This document shows, piece by piece, positions 26,038 to 35,796 of a DNA stretch of 43,867 bases. How positions within the stretch are numbered: the first letter of the stretch is position 1; each line of letters starts with the position of its first letter. The stretch lies in contig NZ_LIQX01000120.1 of assembly GCF_001418475.1 (NCBI RefSeq), positions 1 to 43,867 of the forward strand. The letters are read 5' to 3'. Source of the stretch: Streptomyces ossamyceticus (GTDB lineage Bacteria > Actinomycetota > Actinomycetes > Streptomycetales > Streptomycetaceae). A program made the translations under genes and the position numbers. The notes below the pieces were generated by a model. The model did no database searches. It was given only the letters and a program-made list of their open reading frames with translations, and was not told the origin of the DNA.

Positions 26038-26136
26038 TCAGTGGCCGTGTCCGCTGGTCGCAGCATCCTTCTTGACCGTCAGCGGCAGCAGCTTCTTACC
26101 CGTCGGGCCCGTTTGTGGCCATGTGTCGAACTGCGG
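26038..26136 (-). pseudogene. Second copy of the radical SAM 3' end
   Basis: 33 codons from CCGCAG: PQFDTWPQTGPTGKKLLPLT, then VKKDAATSGHGH and stop. Almost identical in protein to the functional end at 27537-27641 (which has one more Gly-His pair), but with several synonymous changes. No upstream coding sequence is attached. This is the replacement C-terminus that the 14.7-kb element carried in, now cut off by the 1.5-kb second layer. Confidence 0.85.
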
Positions 26137-26146
26137 ACACACCCCG
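26102..26146. repeat. 45-bp direct repeat, inner copy (attR-type site)
   Basis: Identical over 45 bp to 27607-27651. The copy holds the CTGCGG core (26131-26136) and the ACACCC chromosomal-type arm (26139-26144), so it has the composition of an attR, not of an attL or attP. Sequence diverges on both sides. Confidence 0.8.
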
Positions 26147-26215
26147 AGACACAACTCCGAGCGCAGCCCCAGAGGAAGGCTGAAGCCTTCAAGAGCAGGA
26201 CAACAGATGGTCGTT

Positions 26216-26806
26216 CTACTCAGGGCACCACCAACCGCTTGCAGCGTGCCAGTCCTTCACCCAGTTCGCGAAGCCGTGTTCCGGCTGCCCAGTGAGAGAA
26301 CCGGTGTAAGGCGTGGCGCAGCCGTCACGGAGCCACCACACGCGCCCTCGCTGCGGCCCGGCCACCACCAACGTCCAGTAATCACCAACTCCGTCGGCCC
26401 CCAGCAGCACTGAACCGTCCTGGTACGTCCCGTGCAGCAGGGACGAGTGGAGCGCGTGATCGTAGTAGTCGTATTCCCACTGCCACTCCTCCTCCAGGGG
26501 GAAGGGCCGGCCGGGCACGCGTTCGGCGGTGCCGTCGAACGGTTCCGGGCTCATCCAGCAGTCCGCCTCCCAGGACACCCAGCTGATCGGCTTCTCTCCC
26601 AGGGGCAACAAACCACCCGCATCGCATGGGCCTTCATCCGTCCCGTTCGCGATCTCGGCCACAAAGGTGCGATACGGCTCGGGCAACACCACGCCGTGCC
26701 TGCTCTCCCAGGCCCCGAGCGCTTCCCAGCCCAGAGGACGACAGCGACACTCCGCCGGAAAGGCTTCACTCAGCAGGGCCATCACACCGGAGATCGCGTC
26801 ATCCAT
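26216..26806 (-). CDS. SMI1/KNR4 family protein
   Basis: 196 residues from ATG 26806. The SUKH-superfamily pattern is clear: WEALGAWESRHGVVLPEPYRTFVAEIANGTDEGP, the later LLPLGEKPI, SVLLGADGVGDYWTLVVAGP, and RGRVWWL. Such proteins are common as immunity proteins against contact-dependent and other polymorphic toxins, but many are orphans of unknown role. No toxin gene accompanies it here, so it may protect against toxins delivered by siblings or be a leftover. The ribosome-binding site is weak. The start was chosen where homology begins. Confidence 0.85.
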   Translation of the reverse strand: MDDAISGVMALLSEAFPAECRCRPLGWEALGAWESRHGVVLPEPYRTFVAEIANGTDEGPCDAGGLLPLGEKPISWVSWEADCWMSPEPFDGTAERVPGRPFPLEEEWQWEYDYYDHALHSSLLHGTYQDGSVLLGADGVGDYWTLVVAGPQRGRVWWLRDGCATPYTGSLTGQPEHGFANWVKDWHAASGWWCPE

Positions 26807-26895
26807 GCGCCAACAGTTACCACCAGGCACCGACACTCCGCCCTGGCCATCCGGCGGGCAACTGGTCAGCCAACAAAAGCAGACCCCGAATGCCA

Positions 26896-26956
26896 TCAGA
26901 CCCACTCCACCCTCGGAGTAGGGCCGCAGGCAGTCTCCAAGAGGCGGCAACGGCGC
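26896..26956 (-). pseudogene. 3' scrap of a third 61-residue gene
   Basis: The DNA from the stop codon (TCA at 26896) through GAGGCGGCAACGGCG matches the last 60 nt of the two intact 61-residue genes (27350 and 25851), including the codons for VEWV-stop. The reading frame upstream is broken. It implies that an earlier att-proximal end once lay here. Confidence 0.7.
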
Positions 26957-26987
26957 GTACACCAGGCCAGCGGCGCCGACGCCGCGC

Positions 26988-27314
26988 TCAAGGCGTGATG
27001 TAGTCTCCCCAGCCAAACGTCGCCACGTACGCGCGTCGCACGGCGTTCCATCCACGCCAATCGCGCAGACGCGCAACCAACAACGCCATGGAGTACCAGG
27101 CACCGAAACAGCCTGCGATTGTCCATGCCCATCCGAGGCTTCCCAGGGTGGCGACGACCACCACCGCCATGGCGGTCGCCACCAAGCCGATGTGAGCACC
27201 GCGCACATCCACACTCATGGCGCGGCGCACCGACCGGCGGTCCACAGGTGCATCCCGCACAGACCGATACTCGGCAACCGCACCGTCACCGTCGAAGTCA
27301 GCGCTGCCCGTCAC
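26988..27314 (-). CDS. Small membrane protein, unknown
   Basis: 108 residues from GTG 27314, selected because GGAGG lies 5 nt upstream. Residues 1-35 are polar and charged (GDGAVAEYRSVRDAPVDRRS); then two transmembrane helices (about 45-62 and 66-82) and a short basic tail with WRGWNAVRRAYVATFGWGDY. No family recognised. It sits between the 61-residue gene and the SMI1 gene on the same strand. Confidence 0.6.
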   Translation of the reverse strand: MTGSADFDGDGAVAEYRSVRDAPVDRRSVRRAMSVDVRGAHIGLVATAMAVVVVATLGSLGWAWTIAGCFGAWYSMALLVARLRDWRGWNAVRRAYVATFGWGDYITP

Positions 27315-27349
27315 GGGCACCTCCGAAGCGCTCGGTCACCCGCACCATG

Positions 27350-27535
27350 TCAGACCCACTCCACCTCTGACAGAACCCGCGAAGAGCCTCCAGGAGGCGG
27401 CAGCGGCGTCCTAGGCGCATCCCGTGAGGTCCGCTGCCGCCCGCCGCGAGCACCGAGCCCACGAAGCACGGCGGCAGCCTCCTCCTCCGTCACGTCCGCC
27501 AGCGCATCCGCGATGCGCCGCAGCGCCTCACTCAC
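27350..27535 (-). CDS. 61-residue att-proximal protein (copy 2)
   Basis: Starts at GTG 27535, one nt past the radical SAM stop (TGA-G-GTG), so its translation is coupled to that gene. MSEALRRIADALADVTEEEA, then VLRGLGARGG, a basic linker and RTPLPPPGGSSRVLSEVEWV. It is the paralog of 25851-26036, same length and same coupling. Because the host gene is now transcribed through it, this small protein is expressed from the host promoter: a way for an element to tie one of its genes to chromosomal expression. Confidence 0.7.
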   Translation of the reverse strand: MSEALRRIADALADVTEEEAAAVLRGLGARGGRQRTSRDAPRTPLPPPGGSSRVLSEVEWV

Positions 27536-27536
27536 C

Positions 27537-29495
<1,959 letters not shown>

Positions 29496-29592
29496 CGCGG
29501 GGATTACCTTCGTGAGCTGACAGGGGTGACCATCTAGCGTAACGCCCCGGGAGCCACCCCTCGCACGCCGGCGTTCACCGCACCCGGCCTCC

Positions 29593-31209
29593 TCAGAAGG
29601 CGCTGTCGGCCGTGATCGTGCGCCACGCCTCCGGCAACGCCGCCTCCGCCAGCTCCGCCCTGCGCTCCTCCCTGCCGTACAGCACCCCGTACGTGAAGGA
29701 GCTCTCGCCCGCCTGTCCTGCCTGGAATGCCAGGTCCCGCAGGGCCTCGCGGGCCATCACGCTGTCCTGGTGGTCGCCGAGGAGGGACTGCAGGGACTTC
29801 ATGTCCCGCACGAGCTGCTTGGCGGGGGCGCCGAGGAGCCCGGTCGCCGCCTCGGCCGCGTACCGGGCGCGCTTGCCCTTCTTGCGGGCCTCGTGCATGG
29901 CGAGGTCCCGCTCGGCGCCGGACGGCTGGGCCAGGCCCTCCTCCACCAGGTCCGACACCTTGCCGAAGGCCCGCGAGACCGCCTTACCGATCACCTTCTC
30001 CGGATCACCCCCTGCCCCCTTCAACAGCGGCGGCTCGGCGATCACGGCGTCCAGGGTCCGCAGGAGCGTCAGATACCGCTCGCCGTCCAGGGCGGCGATC
30101 AGGGCGTGCCGGGACCCGCTGCTCCCCGCCTCCACCCATGTCCGCACCCGGGTGCGGACCGAGCCGACGACCAGGCTCTCGGGCATCTGGGCGAGCGCCT
30201 CGGTCACCCGCTCGGCCAGCACCTCGTGGTCCCGGCCGACGCCCAGCTCCCCCGCCAGCCACTTCAGTTCCTCGCCGATGGGGTCGGTGACCGTCCGGTC
30301 CAGCACCTTCCCGTACGACTTGAAGGTGCTCCGCAGTCGGCGGGTGGCCACCCGCATGCTGTGCACGGAGTCGAAGAGGTCCCGGCGGACGGCCGGGTCG
30401 AGCTCGACGACGGCGTCCCGCTGGACGCGGATGTACGCGAGGACGTGCTCGGCGGCACCGCCGGGCTTCCCCGACCCACCCCCGCCCTTCTTGCCCTTCT
30501 TCCCCTGCTTGCCCTTCGTTCCCTTGCCCTTGGCGACCTTGTCCTTCGCGGCCTTGTCCTTCGCGGCCTTGCCCTTCGCGGCCTTGCTCTTCTTCGCCTT
30601 GTCCTTCTTGACGGCCGCCGTCTCCCGCAGGGCCCTCGCCAGCTTCGACGGTGACGCGGACGGGCGTACGCCCGCCTTGCGCAGCTTCTTCTCGACCTTG
30701 TCGAGGAACGCCGGGTCGCCGTCGTCCGCGAGCTCCACCTCGATCTCGGACCACTGGGCGGTGCGGCCGCCGTCGGTGAGTCGCTCGGCGTGCACCGCGT
30801 CCACGCTGACCTCGGCGAGGAGGGCGCCGTCCGCGTCGAGCAGGTCCCTGACGTCACGCGTGGACCGGAGGCGGACCAGCGGCACCAGCTCCGCCTCCCG
30901 GACCCGGGAACGCACGAGCCCCGCCAGATCGCGGGGCAGGGTCTCCGACAGCGGGGCGCGGATCTCGTCCCGCACTCCCGAGGAGACGGGAAACTTCAGA
31001 TGCCAGCCGGCGTCGTCTCCCCCGGTACGGCGGCGCAGGGTGATCGAGGCGGCGGCGAGGCGTTCGTCGGGGGTGTCGTAGTAGACGGCGTCCAGCTCCG
31101 CCACGCCCTTGTCGATGACCGACGCGACCCCGGCCACACCGGTGAGATCGGGCAGGCCGCTCTCGTCGGACTCGTACTTCCGCTCGATCTCGCGCTTCGT
31201 GTCCGCCAT
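29593..31209 (-). CDS. CYTH and CHAD domain protein
   Basis: 538 residues. The N-terminal CYTH domain (about 1-195) opens with EIERKYE and has ITLRRRTGGDDAGWHLKFP, the tunnel-fold triphosphate-binding pattern. A Lys-rich linker (about 200-250, KAAKDKAAKDK-like units) joins it to a C-terminal CHAD domain with conserved His/Arg patches (VHSMRVATRRLRSTFKSY and HEARKKGKRARYAAE) that bind polyphosphate. The combination suggests a polyphosphate-related or triphosphatase role. Codes in the same direction as the radical SAM gene, which follows after a 97-nt gap. Confidence 0.92.
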   Translation of the reverse strand: MADTKREIERKYESDESGLPDLTGVAGVASVIDKGVAELDAVYYDTPDERLAAASITLRRRTGGDDAGWHLKFPVSSGVRDEIRAPLSETLPRDLAGLVRSRVREAELVPLVRLRSTRDVRDLLDADGALLAEVSVDAVHAERLTDGGRTAQWSEIEVELADDGDPAFLDKVEKKLRKAGVRPSASPSKLARALRETAAVKKDKAKKSKAAKGKAAKDKAAKDKVAKGKGTKGKQGKKGKKGGGGSGKPGGAAEHVLAYIRVQRDAVVELDPAVRRDLFDSVHSMRVATRRLRSTFKSYGKVLDRTVTDPIGEELKWLAGELGVGRDHEVLAERVTEALAQMPESLVVGSVRTRVRTWVEAGSSGSRHALIAALDGERYLTLLRTLDAVIAEPPLLKGAGGDPEKVIGKAVSRAFGKVSDLVEEGLAQPSGAERDLAMHEARKKGKRARYAAEAATGLLGAPAKQLVRDMKSLQSLLGDHQDSVMAREALRDLAFQAGQAGESSFTYGVLYGREERRAELAEAALPEAWRTITADSAF

Positions 31210-31244
31210 GAACCGAATCTAGTCGGAGCCGCGGCAAAAGGGCA

Positions 31245-31275
31245 GCCCACGCGCACCCTGAGGGGGCACGTGGGC
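31245..31275 (-). terminator. Terminator after rodA
   Basis: GCCCACG (31245-31251) pairs with CGTGGGC (31269-31275), and the interior continues with a few pairs. It lies 35 nt past the rodA stop and before the CYTH/CHAD start, so the mre-rod operon probably ends here. Confidence 0.55.
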
Positions 31276-31309
31276 CGTCGTCCACTTAGGGCCTTCGCGG
31301 CGTGCGCGG

Positions 31310-32506
31310 CTACGCCGACATGGGCCGCTCCACTCTGATCGACTGCAGCAACCCCACCGCCACCCACACCGCGAACATCGACGATCCTCCGTACGACACG
31401 AACGGCAGGGGCAGACCGGCGACCGGCATGATGCCGAGGGTCATCCCGATGTTCTCGAAGGCCTGGAAGGCGAACCAGGCGATGATGCCGCCGGCGACGA
31501 TCGTGCCGTACAGCTCGGTGGTCTCGCGGGCGATCCGGCAGGCACGCCACAGGACGACACCCAGCAGCAGGATGATCAGCCCGGCTCCGACGAAGCCCAG
31601 CTCCTCCCCCGCCACCGTGAAGACGAAGTCGGTCTGCTGCTCCGGCACGAACTGCCCGGTGGTCTGCGACCCCTTGAACAGGCCGGTGCCGAGCAGCCCG
31701 CCGGAGCCGATGGCGATCCGGGCCTGGTTGGTGTTGTAGCCCACGCCCGCCGGGTCCAGCTCGGGGTTGGCGAACGCCGCGAACCGGTTGATCTGGTACT
31801 CGTCGAGCACCCCGAGCTGCCAGACGGCGATCGCGCCGAGCGCGCCGGTGCCGATGAGACCGAAGATCCACCGGTTGGAGGCGCCGGAGGTGAGCAGCAC
31901 CCCCAGCACGATGACCACCATGACCATGACCGAGCCGAGGTCGGGCATGAGCAGCACGATCAGTATCGGGGCGGCGGCGAGCCCGAGGGCCTGGACGACG
32001 GTGCGATGGTCCGGGTGCGGTTTGTCGCCGGCGTCGACCCGCGCCGCCAGCAGCATCGCCATCCCCAGGATGATCGTGATCTTCACGAACTCGGAGGGCT
32101 GGAGCGAGAAGCCGCCACCGATGACGATCCACGCGTGGGCGCCGTTGATGGTCGCGCCGAGCGGGGTCAGCACCAGCAGGATCAGTACGACCGAGATGCC
32201 GTAGAGGATCGGTACGGCGGTGCGCAGGGTGCGGTGGCCGAGCCAGACCGTGCCGATCATCAGGCCGAAGCCGATGCCGGTGTTGAGCAGGTGCCGGAGG
32301 AGGAAGTAGTACGGGTCGCCCTGGTTGAGCTCGGTGCGGTTGCGGGTCGCTGAGTAGACGAGGGCCGCGCCGATCAGGGAGAGCGCGATGGCCGAGAACA
32401 GTATCGGCCAGTCGAGCCTGCGGGCGAGCGAGTCACGGGCGAACAGCCGGGTCCAGCCGGAGCGTTCGGGCCCGTACCCGGAGACGGAGAAGCTGTTGCC
32501 GGCCAT
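31310..32506 (-). CDS. rodA: RodA, peptidoglycan glycosyltransferase (SEDS family)
   Basis: 398 residues from ATG 32506, whose A is the last base of the mrdA stop (TGATG). About ten transmembrane helices. SEDS signatures include GAHAWIVIGGGFSLQPSEFVKI, DLGS in the central loop, and the C-terminal MPVAGLPLPFVSYGGSS block. It polymerises glycan strands with its partner PBP2, encoded just upstream. In Streptomyces it works mainly in spore-wall synthesis together with the Mre proteins (the sfr gene of S. coelicolor). Confidence 0.96.
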   Translation of the reverse strand: MAGNSFSVSGYGPERSGWTRLFARDSLARRLDWPILFSAIALSLIGAALVYSATRNRTELNQGDPYYFLLRHLLNTGIGFGLMIGTVWLGHRTLRTAVPILYGISVVLILLVLTPLGATINGAHAWIVIGGGFSLQPSEFVKITIILGMAMLLAARVDAGDKPHPDHRTVVQALGLAAAPILIVLLMPDLGSVMVMVVIVLGVLLTSGASNRWIFGLIGTGALGAIAVWQLGVLDEYQINRFAAFANPELDPAGVGYNTNQARIAIGSGGLLGTGLFKGSQTTGQFVPEQQTDFVFTVAGEELGFVGAGLIILLLGVVLWRACRIARETTELYGTIVAGGIIAWFAFQAFENIGMTLGIMPVAGLPLPFVSYGGSSMFAVWVAVGLLQSIRVERPMSA

Positions 32507-34959
32507 CAGGACATCCTCCCCGTGAACGCTCCGCCGGGGGTGGCGAGACGTGCCGTCGTCGGTCGGTTGGGGCACCGCCGTCGCCGGCCGCGCAGTTCTC
32601 CGCGCCCGTTCGGGGCGCTGCCGCACCGGCTACGCCGTCGCGCCGCGCGATTGCCCTGGCCGCCGCGTGTGCTGACGATCGCGGCCGGGGGGTCGGCGAC
32701 CGCGGTGTCGTCGCCTCGCTGGGTGACGGTGGCCCATGCGCCCGGGGCGGCGATCACGGCCCCTGCACCCGGCTCGAAGGAGACCGGGAGGGCGCCCGGC
32801 CCCGCGGCCAGCGTCTGGGCGTCCTCGGCGGCCTGTTCCTCCTTGGTCTTCTTCGGCGGGTACGTGTCCACCTTCGGGGCGTCGATCGAACCGTCGGACT
32901 CGATCTTCGGCAGCTTCTTCTGCGGGGTCGGCAGCAGTGCCTTCCGCTTGTCGATCTTGCCGTCCTCGGAGACGCCGTAGAGCGCGTTGTAGAGCTTGCG
33001 CACGGCGGGTGCCGAGGCGCCGGAGCCCGTACCACCCTGGGAGATCGTCATGACGATCGCGTAGTCCTTGGTGTACGTCGTGAACCACGAGGTCGTCTGC
33101 TTGCCGTAGACCTCGGCGGTACCGGTCTTGGCGTGCATCGGGATCTCGTCCTGCGGCCAGCCCTGGAAACGCCAGGCTGCCGTACCGCGGGTGGCGACTC
33201 CCTCGAGGGCTTGGTCCATCTCGTCGCGGGTCTGCTTCGTCATGGGGAGCTTGCCGTGCGACTTCGGCGCGATCTCCTGTACGTGCTTGCCGTCGGCGCT
33301 GATGACGGCCTTGCCGACGGTGGGGTCGTACAGGGTGCCGCCGTTGGAGATGGCGGCGTAGATGGTGGCCATCTGGATGGGGGTGACGAGGGTGTCGCCC
33401 TGGCCGATGGAGTAGTTGACCGAGTCACCGGCGCGCATGCGGTTGCCTTCGAGGCAGTTCTCGTACGCGATCTGCTCGGCGTACGATCCGCCCTTCTTGC
33501 CGTACTTGCACCAGGCGTCCTTGTTGGCCTTCCAGTAGTCCTGCTTCCACTTGCGGTCCGGGATGCGGCCGGTGACCTCGTTGGGCAGGTCGATGCCGGT
33601 CTCGGCGCCGAGGCCGAACTGGTGGGCCGTCTTGTAGAACCAGTCCTTGGCGTTCTTCTTCGGCTTGGTGCCGCCGTCGCGCTTCCACTCCTCGTGGGAG
33701 AGACGGTAGAAGACGGTGTCGCAGGAGACCTCCAGGGCGCGGCCGAGGCTGATCGCGCCGTATCCCTTGGACTCGAAGTTCTTGAAGACCTGGCCGCCGA
33801 TGGAGTACGAACTGGAGCACTCGTAGGGGCCGTTGAAGGAGTAGCCCGCGTTGACCGCGGCGGCGGTCGGGACGACCTTGAAGACGGAACCGGGGGCGGA
33901 CTGGCCCTGGATCGCGCGGTTCAGCAGCGGGTAGTTGGACTTCTTGCCGGTGAGCTTGGCGTAGTCCTTGGCGGAGATGCCGCCGACCCAGGCGTTCGGG
34001 TCGTAGTCCGGGTTGGAGGCCATGGCGACGACACGGCCGGTCTTGGCCTCCATGACGACGACGGCTCCGGAGTCGGCCTTGTAGTGGGTGCCGGTGTTCC
34101 GGTCCATCTGCTTGCGGGCTTCCTTCATCGCCTCGTTGAGCTCGTACTCGGCGATGCGCTGCACGCGGGCGTCGATGCTGGTGACCAGGTTGGCGCCGGG
34201 CCGCGCGGGGTCGGCCTCGGCCTCACCGATGACGCGGCCGAGGTTGTCCACCTCGTAGCGGGTGACGCCGGCCTTGCCGCGCAGCTCCTTGTCGTACTGC
34301 CGCTCCAGTCCGGAGCGGCCGACCTGGTCGGAGCGCAGATACGGCGAGTCGGTGTCCTGCGCCTTGGTGATCTCCTCGTCGGTGACCGGCGAGAGATAGC
34401 CGAGGACCTGCGCGGTGTTGGAGCCGCCGGGGCTGGCGTACCGCCGGACGGCCTGGGGTTCGGCGGTGATGCCGGGGAAGTCCTCGGAGCGCTCGCGGAT
34501 CTGGAGGGCCTGCTTGGCGGTGGCCTCGTCGGTGATGGGGATCGGCTGGTAGGGCGAGCCGTTCCAGCAGGGCTGGGGGGTCTCGGAGTCGCACAGCCGG
34601 ACCTTGTCCATGACTTCCTGGGGCTTCATGCCCAGGACGCCGGCGAGCTTGGTGAGGACGCCCTTGCCGTCGTCGTCCATCTTCAGCAGCTCGGTGCGGG
34701 AGGCGGAGACGACGAGCCGTGTCTCGTTGTCCGCGATGGGCACTCCGCGCGCGTCCAGGATCGAGCCGCGCACGGCGGGCTGGACGACCTGCTGGACGTG
34801 GTTGCCGGAGGCCTCCTTGGCGTAGGCGTCGCCCTCGCGGATCTGGAGGTACCAGAGGCGGCCGCCGAGGGTACCGAGGAGGGAGAAGACGAGGATCTGG
34901 ATGATGACGAGCCGGATCTGGACCCGTGGCGTCCGCCCGGTCTCCGGGATGTTGGTCAC
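32506..34959 (-). CDS. mrdA: Penicillin-binding protein 2 (class B transpeptidase)
   Basis: 817 residues. One N-terminal membrane anchor (17-35), a PBP dimerisation domain (60-250) and a transpeptidase domain with the active serine S358 in PGSVFK (SxxK), SVN in DSVNYSIGQG, and KTGTAE. It crosslinks peptidoglycan with RodA. After the catalytic domain is a Pro/Lys-rich stretch (KKLPKIESDG, YPPKKTKEEQ). It ends in an Arg-rich tail of about 60 residues (RAARRRSRCG, RGRRRRCPNRP) that looks like out-of-frame Streptomyces DNA. A frameshift near the 3' end relative to an ancestral shorter protein is possible. The stop overlaps the rodA start. Confidence 0.95.
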   Translation of the reverse strand: MTNIPETGRTPRVQIRLVIIQILVFSLLGTLGGRLWYLQIREGDAYAKEASGNHVQQVVQPAVRGSILDARGVPIADNETRLVVSASRTELLKMDDDGKGVLTKLAGVLGMKPQEVMDKVRLCDSETPQPCWNGSPYQPIPITDEATAKQALQIRERSEDFPGITAEPQAVRRYASPGGSNTAQVLGYLSPVTDEEITKAQDTDSPYLRSDQVGRSGLERQYDKELRGKAGVTRYEVDNLGRVIGEAEADPARPGANLVTSIDARVQRIAEYELNEAMKEARKQMDRNTGTHYKADSGAVVVMEAKTGRVVAMASNPDYDPNAWVGGISAKDYAKLTGKKSNYPLLNRAIQGQSAPGSVFKVVPTAAAVNAGYSFNGPYECSSSYSIGGQVFKNFESKGYGAISLGRALEVSCDTVFYRLSHEEWKRDGGTKPKKNAKDWFYKTAHQFGLGAETGIDLPNEVTGRIPDRKWKQDYWKANKDAWCKYGKKGGSYAEQIAYENCLEGNRMRAGDSVNYSIGQGDTLVTPIQMATIYAAISNGGTLYDPTVGKAVISADGKHVQEIAPKSHGKLPMTKQTRDEMDQALEGVATRGTAAWRFQGWPQDEIPMHAKTGTAEVYGKQTTSWFTTYTKDYAIVMTISQGGTGSGASAPAVRKLYNALYGVSEDGKIDKRKALLPTPQKKLPKIESDGSIDAPKVDTYPPKKTKEEQAAEDAQTLAAGPGALPVSFEPGAGAVIAAPGAWATVTQRGDDTAVADPPAAIVSTRGGQGNRAARRRSRCGSAPNGRGELRGRRRRCPNRPTTARLATPGGAFTGRMS

Positions 34960-35096
34960 TGTCTCCCCCTCTCAGTGCGTGGACCGGTGATGCCGGTACA
35001 TGGAGTACACCGCTCGCCGGTGATCGGTTCCCGACGGGTGCGCGAGACGGTGGCCGACCGGCGCGGCGGCGGTTCCGCGGGTTCTCTGACGTCCCC

Positions 35097-35768
35097 TCAC
35101 AGTCGCTTGACCCCCTTGATGCGGCCCGCGCGGGCCACCCGTGAGCGGGCCGCCTTCATGCGCAGGCCGCCGCGCTGGCCGCCGATGCGCAGGCCGGTGC
35201 CGGAGGACAGCCAGCCGGCGGAGACGTCGGCGGCCTTGGCCGCGTTGTTGGTCTCGGCGAGCGGGTCGTTCTCGGCGCGCCGGGCGAGCGCCATGATGCC
35301 GGGGACGACGAACGGCGCGAGCAGCAGGTCGTAGAGCGCGGCCGTGAACAGCAGGCTGGGCAGGCCGACGTGGCGTGCGGCGTCGTCGCCGACGAGGGCG
35401 CCGACCCCGGCGTACAGCAGGGTGGCGCCGAGCGCGGCGACGACGACCACGACCATCGGCCCGGTGGCGGACTTCAGGCGACCCGTCTCGGGCTTGGCGA
35501 GGCCCGCGAGGTAGCCGATGACGCAGAGGACGAGGGCGTACCGTCCGGCGGCGTGGTCGGCGGGTGGGGCGAGGTCGGACAGCAGTCCGGCGCCGAATCC
35601 GATGAGGGCGCCGCCGACGTGGCCGTACACCAGGGCGAGGCCGAGGACGGTGAGGAGCACCAGGTCGGGTACGGCGCCCGGCAGATGGAGCCTGGCGAGG
35701 ACGCTCACCTGGATCACCAGGGCGACGATCACCAGGGTGGTGGAGAGCAGCATCCGGTTGAAGCGCAT
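35097..35768 (-). CDS. mreD: Rod shape-determining protein MreD
   Basis: 223 residues from ATG 35768, with AGGAG 10 nt upstream. Five to six hydrophobic helices (MLLSTTLVIVALVIQVSVLA; LVLLTVLGLALVYGHVGG; ALVLCVIGYLAGL). A basic C-terminal tail (KAARSRVARAGRIKGVKR) probably faces the cytoplasm. Part of the elongation/spore-wall complex with MreB, MreC, PBP2 and RodA. It follows mreC by 28 nt and precedes mrdA by 137 nt. Confidence 0.93.
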   Translation of the reverse strand: MRFNRMLLSTTLVIVALVIQVSVLARLHLPGAVPDLVLLTVLGLALVYGHVGGALIGFGAGLLSDLAPPADHAAGRYALVLCVIGYLAGLAKPETGRLKSATGPMVVVVVAALGATLLYAGVGALVGDDAARHVGLPSLLFTAALYDLLLAPFVVPGIMALARRAENDPLAETNNAAKAADVSAGWLSSGTGLRIGGQRGGLRMKAARSRVARAGRIKGVKRL

Positions 35769-35796
35769 GAAAAGGTCAGCTCCTACTGTCCTACGT

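Larger units (their letters stand above)
11433..26132. mobile_element. Integrative and conjugative element (AICE), about 14.7 kb
   Basis: Bounded by attL (11421-11444) and an attR-type site (26121-26144). It holds every module of an AICE: integrase (11477), rep (13300-14798), FtsK-like tra (15160), small spread/membrane genes, and a GntR regulator facing the tra operon. Cargo follows: a HATPase, an XRE-TPR regulator, an APH-like kinase and a nuclease-NACHT protein. The core operon resembles pSAM2, but recombination uses a large serine recombinase and the target is a protein gene, whereas classic AICEs use tyrosine integrases and tRNA genes. The rep gene looks damaged, so autonomous replication may be lost. 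Confidence 0.85.
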
